Positions 25,901 through 37,364 of a DNA stretch of 64,000 nt are shown piece after piece. Position 1 is the stretch's first letter. The number at the start of each line of letters is the position of its first letter. Source of the stretch: Oasisia sp. SBJ-2009. Its lineage: Eukaryota; Annelida; Polychaeta; Sabellida; Siboglinidae. The position numbers and the translations under genes were made by a program. The stretch lies in assembly GCA_964017155.1 (NCBI GenBank), contig OZ024862.1, positions 39,466,175-39,530,174 on the forward strand. The letters run 5' to 3'. Under the pieces are notes generated by a model that searched no databases, was not told the origin of the DNA, and saw nothing but the letters and a program-made list of their open reading frames with translations.

Positions 25901-26279
25901 AGGTGTCTGCTGACTTTGGGTGCAGTCTAGTCGCATCTCATAGTTAAAGTTTGAATTAATTGCCTGAGAACTTTTTGCTATTCAGAATTGTGACATTGCG
26001 ACCTTGGGCCTTTATTATCATTGCCTTCTGTGTAGGAGATTGTTCCTGATCAGATCACTTACATGACACACGCATGCACGCACGCACGCACGCACGCACG
26101 CACACCACACACACACACACACACACACACACACCACACACACCACACACACCACACACACCACACACAACACACACACACCACACACACACCACACACA
26201 CCACACATACACACCACACACCGCACACGCACACGCACACGCACACGCACACGCACACGCACACACAAACACACACACA

Positions 26280-26335
<56 letters not shown>

Positions 26336-26430
26336 ACACCACACCACACCACACCACACCACACCACACAATGTGCCATACACACCACACACGCACACGC
26401 ACACACACACACACTCTCTCACACACACAC

Positions 26431-26462
<32 letters not shown>

Positions 26463-29400
26463 TCATCCACCCCCCCCCCCCCCACCACACACACACACAC
26501 ACAATCACACAGCAATCTTCTCTGTTCTACAGCACTGATTAACCCCAACATGCCAAGGACGTTTGGTGACGGTGTCATCCACATGTCACATTGTGACGTA
26601 GTGGTGACGGGCACAGACCCACTGCCAGTCAGCAGCCAGCACTGTTGCTCGGAGGAGGAGGAGCAGATCGGACGTCTCATCTCAGAGAACCTCGTCCAAG
26701 ATGGCGCCACTCTCCAGATGGGTGAGTGACTATGTTCATAATAATAATAATTTGTATTTCTAAAGCGCCATATATCCGGAAATATTTCCGCCCAGAGGCG
26801 CATAAAATACATTGTACCACACACATATTTAAAATATTCATAATCAGTTAAACTTGCCCGTAAAGGCGAAATGATAAATGATAATAATAGATAATTAAAC
26901 AAAGCTTCTAAAAGTCCTAGTTCATAAGCTAAGCTTATCAGCAATAAATAGATAAAATAAAAAAATAAAAATAAATATATGAATAACTTAATAATAAAGT
27001 AAGTAAAGAAATTGCAAAACTATAATCACAGTTAAAATTAATTCATTATAAAATACCCTACAAGTAATTTACAAATGCGGCCTTAAAAAGATGTGTTTTA
27101 CATTGGACTTAAAAAGTTCCAGTGAGTCTATTAGGTGCAGACTGTCCGGTAGATCATATCACATGTCATCAACGTTCTTCAACAAGCTCTTGTTAACAGG
27201 GACACTGACACTTGTTTAGATATCATTAGATAGCCAGCATTCAGCTAGCTGGGGTTTGTATATTTTATTATGAGCAAATGTTCTTAATTTCATGATTACA
27301 GAATATCAAGTTTTGGGTAAAGGCAGTTATTCAAAATGCTGAAGTTATAATAAGGAATTAAACAAAACGCACTCGAATTGTAGTGCCATGAATACTAGAA
27401 AGTAATAGTAACTGACCTATTAATATAATATTACATCTAAATTTAATTAGATTGTTCTAAATGTGTTTGTGTCAACCACGAGCCAGACTTTTCTTGTAAA
27501 TGTAGTCATCAAATAAGACATTTTCATGCTAAGTTTTTGTTATGATGTCCAGTATGATACCTTTACTTATCCAGGGGTCGAAATAGCGGGTGTCCGGCAG
27601 TCCGAGGACTGCCAGAAATTCGGTCGGACTGCCGAAGATGGAGTCAGCGGCAGTCCGACGGACACCCGCCAAATTCGGGAATATTTTTACATTTTTCTAT
27701 TCACAATGTCGATCTTCGACAACGGCAACGACCCCTATTGGCATACATGTTAAGTCTCCCGCATTCGGCGGGAGACTGCCGCAAATACAGATAATTTCCC
27801 CGATCTTCCGCGCGGGAGAAACAATCTGTTTCATCGTAACGTAAGTGAACAAATTTGCGGGAGCGTCCGGCTTCTTCCAGTTTTCAGTCCACCCATAGCA
27901 AACAAATTGTACGTAATTTAGCTTACTCAGTGCGGATAATTGGTTTATTTCTGACAGGGGCATTGTCTCAAATGTTTTTCAGAGTCACCTCACAATGAAT
28001 AGCACTGCCAGTTAACTAATTGCAATCGAGTCTGAGACTGAGCTAATGCTCACAGACACCGCCGGGCGCTCGCTGGCGCAGACAACGATTTGAACAATGA
28101 CCTGAATTGGAATTATTTAAATCACGCCTTACTGTGATGACTGAAAATTAAAAACAGTCTAATAAATATCTAAGTACAAGGCCTGCACCTTGCATGGGCA
28201 AGGCTGACATTGTTTATCATTTTTATAGAATCGCCGCAAGCCGCTTCGATACCGTATTATCGCCCACTGTGTACGTCCCGTCTTGTAGACCAAAGTGAAA
28301 TCCGTTTACATCTTTACAAATAATGTCCATCCATACATCTACACTACATGTGCATGTTTGTAAATGCATGTACTTTTGCTAAGCGCTTTATTATTTGAGT
28401 ACATTTGACATGTAAATGGAAAAAACATCGTTAACAGAAGAAAGCATGGTTATTTAAATGGACTCCATATTTAAATATCTCCATTCGTGTCTACGTTACC
28501 AAGGCTCAGTCCAGCTCATAAAATAATGAATTCCATATTCAAGTTTTACATGTAAAGATTATGTTAGTTGTGTAATAAAATATTATGTAAATGCTGATGC
28601 TTTTCATGCAAGGGATTCTTTGCAACCTATGAAACATCAGAAGCTGAACAAATATGCCTATGTTAGGCCTATACCTAGAACACAAGAAGTAAATTACTGA
28701 ACATTATAATATTTATTGTTCTATAACCAAGCCTTATTTTTAATTCACGAGGGCCAAACAGCAACACATAATTTTTTATGAGATTAGCAGGGAATTTATT
28801 ATATTTGTGGTATTATGACTAGTGATAATAAAACCTTTATGTTAATATTGAATATCAGCCTGGATGTAGGCAGTGATAGCGAGAGTGACAGTGGTGACAG
28901 TTATCTGGCGACAGCTCTTGCCAGATTGGGAGAGTGAGATGAACGAGCTTGTTGATGTACATATGTTTTTGGTGTTTATGTATATATAATTATGTTTCCG
29001 GTGTAGGTGTATATAATCATGTTTCTGGTGTTGGTGTATATATGTTGTTGGTGCGGGGGGGGGGGGTATGAATGTGTTTGATGTTCGCCTTTTGTATTAA
29101 ATTTGTTCGATTTTAAAATATTATGTTTGTCGTGTTATTTTGCTTAATGTTTTTGGGGCCATTTTCAGGTCAGCCAGATATCTCTCAGGACTGCCAGATT
29201 TCTCAACTAGGCAGTCCTGCTGACTGCCAGATATTTTGGAGTTATTTCTACCCCTGACTTATCATATACATAATTTTGTCAACCTGGAAAAAGTTATATT
29301 TTGATGGCAAATCAAATTACAAGCGTTCTATTGAGTTATTTAACCAATAATAATAATAATGATGACTTCTTTTGCGCCAATATCCTCGAAGATCAAGCAC

Positions 29401-32400
29401 AGTGGCGCGACAAAACCAAGGGATTAACCAAACTCGTAACTGAAAACAATGCGTGAGTCGTCAATGGATGGATGAAGAAGCTAGGAGACTAAGGAGGATA
29501 GTCAGCATTAAAGAGATAGGTTTTTAGGCGTCGGCGGAATGAAACTATATTACATTCTGATTTAACATTGGCAGGAAGTGAATTCCACACCGTTGGTGCG
29601 GCAACCGAGAAAGCTCGGGTCCCGGCATTCGTTTTCACCCGAGGAAGAGGGTTACTGCTGGTTAAGCGTAGCTGTCTGGAATACCATGTAGGTATGTTTT
29701 CTTTAGAAACAGATGTTAAGCTATGACTATTTGTTTGTCTCTGCAGGTATTGGCAGTATCCCCGATGCCGTCTTATCCAAGCTGTACGGTCACCGCGACC
29801 TCGGAGTCCACAGCGAGATGTTCAGTGATGGAATCATTGACCTGGTCAACAAGGGCGCCATCACCAATGCCAAGAAGACAATCCAAACCGGCAAGATCGT
29901 TAGCAGCTTCGCTTTCGGCTCCAAGAAACTGTACAACTTCATGAACAACAACCCTTCAGTAGGTGCGTCAACACACTTTCATACTTCACAAATAGCAACC
30001 CAGTAAAGGTGTACTATTTATGATTTATTTTATTATTTATTTTTAATTGTAGTATAATTAACTATTATTTATTTTTAATATCTACTGTTTTTAAGATCTA
30101 CTATTTATAAACTATTTTATTATTATTATGATTTTTTATTGTAATATAATTAATTATTATTTATCAGTTTTAGTATTATTAAGACTAATATTATTTATTT
30201 ATATCGAATTGTTTTTATTGATCTGTTTATTTTTCAACTACGTCTGTATTTTATTATTTTAAGGTAATCTGTATATTCATGTAAAGTGTAATGCGCCTCT
30301 GAATGGTTTTATTGCTAGAGATATGGCGTAGACAAATACTTTTATTTATTATTATACTCACTTAGTTACTTCAACAACAACCCACCAGTAGGTGTGTCAA
30401 CTCACTTTACCAACAACAACCCACCAGTAGGTGTGTAAACTCACTTTACCAACAACAACCCACCAGTAGGTGTGTCAACTCACTTTACCAACAACAACCC
30501 ACCAGTAGGTGTGTCAACTCACTTTACCAACAACAACCCACCAGTAGGTGTGTCAACTCACATTCTTTTCTTCGCCAACAACAGCCCACCAGTAGGTGTG
30601 TCAACTCACTTTCTTTCTTACTTTTTGAGCAACAACCTACAAGTGTGTTGGCTTACTTCCTCACTATGTGAATACAATCCATAAGTATGTCATTCATTCG
30701 CTCCCCTACTTCATGACCAGAAACACCCGTGTATACCAGCTCACTTCCTTACATCACAAACAACAATCAGTCAGGAGATGTGTCTAGTCACTTTCTCCTA
30801 TAGCCCATCACTAGATGTGTCGACGTACATTCTTACGTTGTTGGTGTGTTTCTTGCAGTCTTCAATGATGTGGCGTTTGTGAACAACACAGCCGTCATTT
30901 GCCAGAACCCAAAAGTAACAGCTCTCAACTCGTGCATTGAGATAGACCTGACAGGGCAGGTGATCTCTGACTCGATCGGCACAAAGATGTATTCTGGTAA
31001 GAAATTATCGCGGTAGCAAATAGCCAAATCAACCTGGTCTCTGAATCATCCTCTCAACCATGGGTTAATAGCATTAATAAAGGCAAGTTCTTATATAGCG
31101 CAGTATCCAGTCCTTAGGACCGTTCAAAGCGCTTTACACTTTAGCAGGACACTCACTCAGTCACATCACCCCACTTCGAAAATTGACTGTAAAAACCACC
31201 AATACAAGCCCAACATCAACAAGCAATTCCAAAAACTTGTCATTTGTCCAATCTCTCTACAGGTGTCAATTTTCTAATGGTGTCAAGTCGTAGTGAAATG
31301 AGTCGCATGTCAAAAATTTGAGCTAGATATATCGTTGGAAAGAAGATATATCAAGCTTTCAAGTGGTTTATAAACCATGGACCTAGCTCACTCATAGCTG
31401 TAATTGTTTGACAGTGAACATGACTGGGGTAAACAAAAGTTAAAACTGAGAAAAAACGCATTTGAAGTTTGCGTACATGTAAGCATGGTTTGCTCCAAAT
31501 TTTGCAATTTTTTCTTCTGTTACTCCATTTGGAGCATTTGAAATACACCCCCAAATTATGATAATTGTAGAATGTGTACTTTTCAAACATTTATGTGGTG
31601 ATTGACATGAACTCACTACTATGGTGATTGACATGAACTCACTACTAGGGTGATTGACATGAACTCACTACTAGGGTGATTGACATGAACTCACTACTAG
31701 GGTGATTGACATGAACTCACTACTAGGGTGATTGACATGAACTCACTACTATGGTGATTGACATGAACTCACTACTATGGTGATTGACATGAACTCACTG
31801 CTAGGGTGATTGACATGAACTCACTACTAGGGTGATTGACATGAACTCACTACTACTGTGATTGACATGAACTCACTATTATGGTGATTGACATGAACTC
31901 ACTACTAGGGTGATTGACACGAACTCACTACTAGGGTGATTGACACGAACTCACTACTAGGGTGATTGACACGAACTCACTACTATGGTGATTGACACGA
32001 ACTCACTACTATGGTGATTGACATGAACTCACTACTATGGTGATTGTCATGAACTCACTACTATGGCGATTGACATGAACACACTACTTGGGTGATTGAC
32101 ATGAACTCACTACTACGGTGATTGTCATGAACTCACTACTACGGTGATTGACATGAACACACTACTTGGGTGATTGACATGAACTCACTACTATGGTGAT
32201 TGACATGAACTCACTACTATGGCGATTGACATGAACACACTACTTGGGTGATTGACATGAACTCACTACTACGGTGATTGTCATGAACTCACTACTACGG
32301 TGATTGACGTGAACACACTACTATGGCGATTGACATGAACACACTACTTGGGTGATTGACATGAACTCACTACTACGGTGATTGTCATGAACTCACTACT

Positions 32401-34436
32401 ATGGCGATTGACGTGAACACACTACTATGGCGATTGACATGAACACACTACTTGGGTGATTGACATGAACTCACTACTACGGTGATTGTCATGAACTCAC
32501 TACTATGGCGATTGACGTGAACACACTACTTGGGTGATTGACATGAACTCACTACTAGGGTGATTGACATAACTCACTACTAGGGTGATTGACATGAACT
32601 CACTACTACTGTGATTGACATGAACTCACTATTATGGTGATTGACATGAACTCACTACTAGGGTGATTGACACGAACTCACTACTAGGGTGATTGACACG
32701 AACTCACTACTAGGGTGATTGACACGAACTCACTACTATGGTGATTGACATGAACTCACTACTATGGTGATTGACATGAACTCACTACTATGGTGATTGT
32801 CATGAACTCACTACTATGGCGATTGACATGAACACACTACTTGGGTGATTGACATGAACTCACTACTATGGTGATTGACATGAACTCACTACTATGGCGA
32901 TTGACATGAACACACTACTTGGGTGATTGACATGAACTCACTACTACGGTGATTGTCATGAACTCACTACTACGGTGATTGACGTGAACACACTACTATG
33001 GCGATTGACATGAACACACTACTTGGGTGATTGACATGAACTCACTACTACGGTGATTGTCATGAACTCACTACTATGGCGATTGACGTGAACACACTAC
33101 TATGGCGATTGACATGAACACACTACTTGGGTGATTGACATGAACTCACTACTACGGTGATTGTCATGAACTCACTACTATGGCGATTGACGTGAACACA
33201 CTACTTGGGTGATTGACATGAACACACTACTTGGGTGATTGACATGAACTCACTACTACGGTGATTGTCATGAACTCACTACTATGGCGATTGACGTGAA
33301 CACACTACTTGGGTGATTGACATGAACACAATAACCGTGGAGACATGAACATACAAGTACAATGACATGACCACACTGCTGTGTCTCGTTGTAGGCGTGG
33401 GAGGTCAGGTTGACTTCATCCGTGGGGCCGCTCTCGGACTTGATGGGTTGGGCAAGCCTATACTTGCTATGCAGTCACAAACACACAAGGGAAGCTCCAA
33501 AATCGTGCCGTTTCTCAAACAAGGTAAGTAACTGAGGTATAGTTCATAGGTGCTAAAATGTGGCTAACTATTTTATATATCCTACTCTGGCTGATAGACG
33601 GGCGTTGATCTTGTGATGTTTGTGTCGCAGAACATACTGCAGGCTGAAAAATGCTTTGCTCGGTAGCTGGCTGGTCACTTGTAAACATTATATGTATGTG
33701 AACGAATGATCTTTGCGTAGTAATTGCAGAATGGGTTAATACTTCCCACAGGTTTAGAGCTGGTGTTCAAGTGAACAGGTTAGTCAGGACGGAAGTGTAA
33801 GTGAGGGAAAGTGTGTCATATGAAGTGTGAACCAGGGGAAGTGTGAGTCATGTGAAATGTGAGACAGGGGAAGTGTGAGTCATGTGAAGTGTGATTCAGA
33901 GGAAGTGTGTGTCAGAGGAAGTGTGAGTCAGGGGAAGTGTGAGTCATATGAAGTGTGAGTCATATGAAGTGTGAGTCAGAGGAAGTGTGAGTCAGGGGAA
34001 ATGTGAGTAATGTGAAGTGTGAGTCAGAGGAAGTGTGAGTCAGGGGAAGTGTGAGTCATATGAAGTGTGAGTCATATGAAGTGTGAGTCAGAGGAAGTGT
34101 GAGTCAGGGGAAGTGTGAGTAATGTGAAGTGTGAGTCAGAGGAAGTGTGAGCCGTGAAGTGTGAGTAATGTGAAGTGTGTGTCAGGGGAACTGTTGTAGG
34201 TGGTGAAGTGTCATTGTTGTGGGTTATCTTCACTGTGTTGGTGTTTGACAGGGGGTGGAGTGGTGACAACAAGAGCCCATGTGCACTACCTGGTCACAGA
34301 GTTTGGTATCGCGTACATGTTTGGCAAGAACCTTCGCCAGCGTGCATACGAACTCATTAAGATCGCGCACCCCAAACACCGCGAGTGTCTGGAGGAAGCC
34401 GCCTTTGATCGGCTCAAAGTGATGCCCTGCCCCTGA
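19959..34436 (+). CDS. Mitochondrial acetyl-CoA hydrolase / 4-hydroxybutyrate CoA-transferase family enzyme, 8 exons
   Basis: Coding exons are 19959-20142, 24916-25068, 25659-25898, 26533-26721, 29747-29962, 30859-30996, 33395-33523 and 34252-34436. The total is 1434 nt, giving 477 aa. All seven introns are phase 1. The N-terminus ([20 protein letters not shown]) is Arg/Ser/Leu-rich with no acidic residue, as in a mitochondrial targeting peptide. Family signatures include [54 protein letters not shown] (probable catalytic Glu279, which forms the CoA thioester in family I CoA-transferases) and [12 protein letters not shown] (from 374). The family swaps CoA between carboxylates. In several invertebrates a member acts as acetate:succinate CoA-transferase in mitochondrial acetate production under anoxia; that role is inferred here, and 4-hydroxybutyrate, acetate or propionate could be the substrate. 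Exon 2 and exon 5 borders lie in tandem duplications. An AATAAA follows at 34617-34622. Confidence 0.93.
20606..21357. mobile_element. CAGGGGTAGAACT-ended DNA transposon, non-autonomous
   Basis: The left end CAGGGGTAGAACT and right end AGTTCTACCCCTG are perfect inverted repeats. The flanks are ACTCA and ACTCG, a possible 5-bp TSD with one change. Internal sequence repeats ACTAGT motifs near both ends (GACTAGTAAAC, CTAGTAAAAG). It has no transposase frame. It lies in CoA-transferase intron 1. Confidence 0.8.
21545..21670. repeat. Dispersed repeat with GGGCCGAATTGTC and GCTGAATCATCC motifs
   Basis: Motifs GGGCCGAATTGTC and GGGCTGAATCATCCGTC occur here and again at 23628-23765 with different spacing, so both are remnants of one family. 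Confidence 0.55.
22066..23358. mobile_element. hAT-family DNA transposon with perfect 8-bp TSD
   Basis: The left end CAGAGCTGTAACAAGTAC and the right end, reversed as CAGAGCCGTAATGTAACAAA, are imperfect TIRs. Both sides are flanked by ATAGCAGT (22058-22065 and 23359-23366). Both ends carry many AAGTACTTTTAC-type subterminal motifs, the usual transposase-binding pattern of hAT elements. Internal frames (22696-22923, 23081-23332) show no transposase domain, so it appears non-autonomous or decayed. It lies in CoA-transferase intron 1. Confidence 0.9.
23625..23790. repeat. Second copy of the GGGCCGAATTGTCC repeat family
   Basis: It carries repeated GGGC(C/T)GAAT motifs, including GGGCCGAATTGTCC and GGGCCGAATCATCCGGG, and ends in a C homopolymer at about 23770-23781. 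Confidence 0.55.
24490..24775. repeat. Dispersed repeat family, copy 2
   Basis: It matches copy 1 (18405-18770) from the CCACCCGTCATTTGG start to CCTGCATAAA, but has lost most of the internal 20-bp repeats. Its right end falls within about 5 bp of the triplicated exon 2 acceptor of the CoA-transferase gene. Confidence 0.8.
24776..24945 (+). repeat. Triplicated acceptor region of CoA-transferase exon 2
   Basis: Three tandem copies of GTGTTGCTGCTT.GAAG followed by GGATGCGGATC and TCGTCCA or ACGTCCA are present. The three AG dinucleotides end at 24799, 24853 and 24915, so spacing is 54 and 62 bp. Only the third leads in frame into the conserved VHGCAATP sequence. Confidence 0.9.
26074..26512. 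repeat. CA-rich composite microsatellite
   Basis: Blocks of (CGCA)n, (CA)n, CACACC, CACG and (ACCAC)n run without a break and end about 20 bp before CoA-transferase exon 4 at 26533. All frames through it (Cys/Val or Thr/His repeats) are artefacts of the period. Confidence 0.95.
26736..27200. mobile_element. Dispersed (ATA)n-AAAGCGCC retroposon-like element, copy 1
   Basis: It starts with an ATAATAATAAT run and TTTCTAAAGCGCC, and later holds AAAAAGATGTGTTTTACA and GGTAGATCATATCAC. A diverged relative at 29342-29700 has the same order of parts. The family resembles common marine-invertebrate short repeats with a GCGC-box end. The boundaries are approximate. Confidence 0.5.
27572..29256. mobile_element. 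CAGGGGT-ended DNA transposon with 7-bp TSD ACTTATC
   Basis: The left end CAGGGGTCGAAATA and the reversed right end CAGGGGTAGAAATA differ at one base. ACTTATC flanks both sides (27565-27571 and 29257-29263). Motifs of the form GGCAGTC and GGACTGCC recur inside both ends. A short open segment near 28860-28945 ([20 protein letters not shown] then stop) may be the acidic tail of a lost element protein. It shares its terminus with the element at 20606-21357. Confidence 0.85.
29342..29700. mobile_element. Dispersed (AATAAT)n-GCGCC retroposon-like element, copy 2
   Basis: It opens with AATAATAATAATAATGATGA and TTTTGCGCCAATATCCTCG, and includes AGTGAATTCCACACCGTTGG and GTGCGGCAACCGAGAAAGC, segments common in dispersed marine-invertebrate repeats. 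It ends just before CoA-transferase exon 5. Confidence 0.5.
30371..30640 (+). repeat. 39-bp array copied from the donor region of CoA-transferase exon 5
   Basis: The unit AACAACCCACCAGTAG|GTGTGTC followed by AACTCACTTT matches the real exon 5 end, AACAACAACCCTTCAGTAG|GTGCGTC followed by AACACACTTT (29945-29982). About six copies are present, each keeping the donor-like GTAG|GTGTGT. A decayed copy next to the exon (29993-30012) suggests the array once began at the exon and was split by the AT-rich segment 30013-30360. Confidence 0.85.
31075..31180. repeat. Short dispersed repeat with TATATAGCGC and AAAGCGCTTTACA
   Basis: TTCTTATATAGCGCAGTATC and GTTCAAAGCGCTTTACAC are the standard signature of a short repeat common in aquatic invertebrate genomes. 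The right limit is not clear. Confidence 0.5.
31590..33345. repeat. 26-bp minisatellite, about 66 copies, with higher-order duplication
   Basis: The unit is GGTGATTGACATGAACTCAC then TACTAT. Variants (GACGTGAACACACTACT, GTCATGAACTC, GACACGAACTC) occur in ordered blocks. A marked variant block at 31858 recurs at 32611, an offset of 753 bp, so a stretch of about 29 units was duplicated as a whole. The array lies in intron 6 and ends about 50 bp before exon 7 at 33395. Confidence 0.95.
33785..34200. repeat. 16-bp minisatellite upstream of CoA-transferase exon 8
   Basis: The unit is AGTGTGAGTCAGRGGA or AGTGTGAGTCATATGA. About 25 copies lie between the exon 7 donor and the exon 8 acceptor at 34252. 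Each unit carries TCAG followed by GGGA or AGGA, which resembles the real acceptor GACAG|GGGGTGGA. Confidence 0.9.
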
Positions 34437-36510
34437 GGCCTCTCGCCCCAGGCCCCAGCCACTGCTCAAAGACCAGCGTCACATGTCAGTGCCGAGCACT
34501 GTAAAATTGTCTAGCAGTAGTCATCTACCTCCACTGACTTAGTGAATGCGTATTCAGTCTACACTGAATATTTATAGACAGCCAAACTAACAGTTCATTC
34601 AAATGAAAAAAAAAGAAATAAATGGGAAAAATGAAAGAAACAAAATAAAAAGCATTCACAAGCGTAGAGTAATACTGTGGTGTTTCATTGTCCTGATTTC
34701 ACTGTGTTTAAGTTGTCGTAATCAAAGATTGTTAACACCACTGATATAGTTGAAGATGTGATTTGTGTTATTCACAAGTGAATTTACTTGGCACAGGCCA
34801 AACTTGGCTCATGTATTGGTTAGATCATTTTCGCAAGCAGCAACTTATTATAGTTCGTCCCTCAGTTGAATGTTGGTTGACCACTTTTAGAGGAGATGCA
34901 CATTACATGTGAAAATGGATTGAGTACTCTAACAGATTTGCCTCCAAAACCTATTGTTCCTGATGAGAACTGGGCAAAGACGCTGTTAGCTTTTCGAGAA
35001 TTCCGCAGTGCTTGGGTTGTTTGACGTCACATAATAATTGTAATGGTAGTATGTGCAAGTCACATAGATGAGGTGAATGAAGGCATGTTGCATGGATTCT
35101 AGACCTACCTATTACTCCGCACGCTACAACCAGGTTGCTGTAAATATCTATGGGCTAATGGCATCAGACATTGTGTCTGTACAATCCATGTAATACTTTT
35201 AGAAACTGCTTAATATGATTTAAAGTATTACTACGTTAATATAACATTGAATTGCCTTGCTGGTAGAGGATTACTTAGTTTGTCATAACAAATGTTATTT
35301 GTATAGTATACATTATACTTCAAGAATATACTAAGCTGACTTGACACAATATTGTTTTTGCAATGAAATTAGCCTGCTATTCTCAGTGTAATTCAGTTTT
35401 TGCTATAAATGCCCATTTCTGTAGCATATTTTAAAATGTTAACATCTGTGTTTCGACCAGTTACTAAGATTTGTTATTGATGGGATCTTTTCAACCAACA
35501 GCTACGCATTGTTTTGACCTAACTGTAAACAGGATACTTTTGTTGTTGTAATGTATCTTGTTATTTCAGTGGCTGCTATACTGTAAATTGCTGCTCAATC
35601 GTAACAGGATGCTAGGAATGGTGCTAGATATTTTTGATAAATGCAGTGAAGTATTGAGAGAAGTTGCCTGCAATGCAAATGTAGTCACTGCTAGATAATG
35701 GCTACTTTATGTGATCGTTTTTTGTTGTCCTGTACATAGTTTGTTGCATAAAAAGCCTACAAATGCCAGATCAATGTCAACATTGATCAAACTGAATTAT
35801 TGAACAGGCAGAGGCTCAAATAATAATACTCGTCATCTGTTTGCCTGCAGGCTCCAGAAATCAGGAGAGTTAATATTTTTGGAAGGAGCGCCTTGGTTGT
35901 CGAGAGCTGATCCAGTTCAGTGTGCTGCGTCCTGCTGGTTGTTTCATGATTGTTCAAGAGACTTTATTTACATGTGAAAAATATGATTGTATTGGCGTGA
36001 AATGTAAATGGGTTCTTGGTGGCGTTTGGCCATACAGGTCGACAGTGGTTCGGACTGAAGCGACCTGTCGTGACCTGCCGGGTACACTTGCTTCGCTGTG
36101 GTTGTGATACATATCAGTGAGATTACTGGCAGGAAGCATGTTGTTAACTGGTAATGTTGTGATTAATTCTGCTTGTAAAGAATTAATTTGAGATGAGAAC
36201 TAATTCTGGTTAACTCGCTGTTGGAGTAGCGTTTAATACTAATAGTATTAGTCCTGCACTAGTCTAACATATTATTACGAGGACGCGACATCTAGTAAAT
36301 GTATTACAATGTTTTACGAAACACAAATTTACATTTAATGTGAATTTTTACAGCTAAACACGCAGGATTATACATATTAACCTGTGTGGATTATATTGAT
36401 ATTGTCTATGCTTTACTTTTAGATGTTTATTATAATAAAACACCTTCTTCAAAGGTTATGTTAAACACAATGCCATTGTGTGAAAGAAATGTTATAGTAG
36501 CCGACAGTAG
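34437..36510. other. 3' UTR of the CoA-transferase gene and spacer
   Basis: A canonical AATAAA at 34617-34622 lies 181 bp after the stop and is followed by A-rich sequence, so the transcript probably ends near 34640. Beyond this I see no exon-like or repeat structure up to 36510. Confidence 0.6.
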
Positions 36511-36514
36511 ATAA

Positions 36515-37050
36515 CACATTTACACCACTGTGTGGGTCCAGATAACACAGTGGCTAAAGCATATTACACATTTACACCACTGTGTGGGTCCAGATAACAC
36601 AGTGGCGAAAGCATATTACACATTTAGACCACTGTGTGGGTCCAGATAACACAGTGGCGAAAGCATATTACACATTTACACCACTGTGTGGGTCCAGATA
36701 ACACAGTGGCTAAAGCATATTACACATTTACACCACTGTGTGGGTCCAGATAACACAGTGGCTAAAGCATATTACACATTTACACCACTGTGTGGGTCCA
36801 GATAACACAGTGGCAAAAGCATATTACACATTTAGACCATTGTGGGTCCAGGTAACACAGTGGCTAAAGCATATTACACATTTACACCACTGTGTGGGTC
36901 CAGATAACAGTGGCGAAAGCATATTACACATTTAGACCACTGGGTCCAGGTAACACAGTGGCTAAAGCATATTACACATTTAGACCACTGTGTGGGTCCA
37001 GGTAACACAGTGGCTAAAGCATGTTACACATTTAGACCACTGTGTGGTCG
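36515..37050. repeat. 52-bp minisatellite, about 10 copies
   Basis: The unit carries CACATTTACACCACTGTGTG, GGTCCAGATAACACAGTGGC and TAAAGCATATTA. Later copies have small deletions. Confidence 0.93.
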
Positions 37051-37364
37051 GTAGGAATAAGTTCACACAGCTGTACGAACGAGAACCTGGCTTTCGACAG
37101 TGGTTGATATTTTTATATAAATATTAATAATGCATAAATTATAGAATGACCTCTGGAATAAAATGCAAAGCCCTGATCAGTCCAAAGACTGAAATAAGAA
37201 CTGACCCTTTCACTACATTGAATGTACAACTTAAGCTTTCCCAGACTGTAGCAAGCGACATATGACAAAAACAGACATTTTGATTTTACATGTTCAATGT
37301 ATTCAGTTGTTTCACATTCATATCATCTTTGTAATGTAATCATTGTTTATGTCATAGTTATGAT

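Noticed and set aside
26018..26944. 308-codon Cys/Val frame and Thr/His frames
   Set aside because: They are readings of a CA-rich microsatellite; a real exon of the CoA-transferase gene overlaps the opposite strand.
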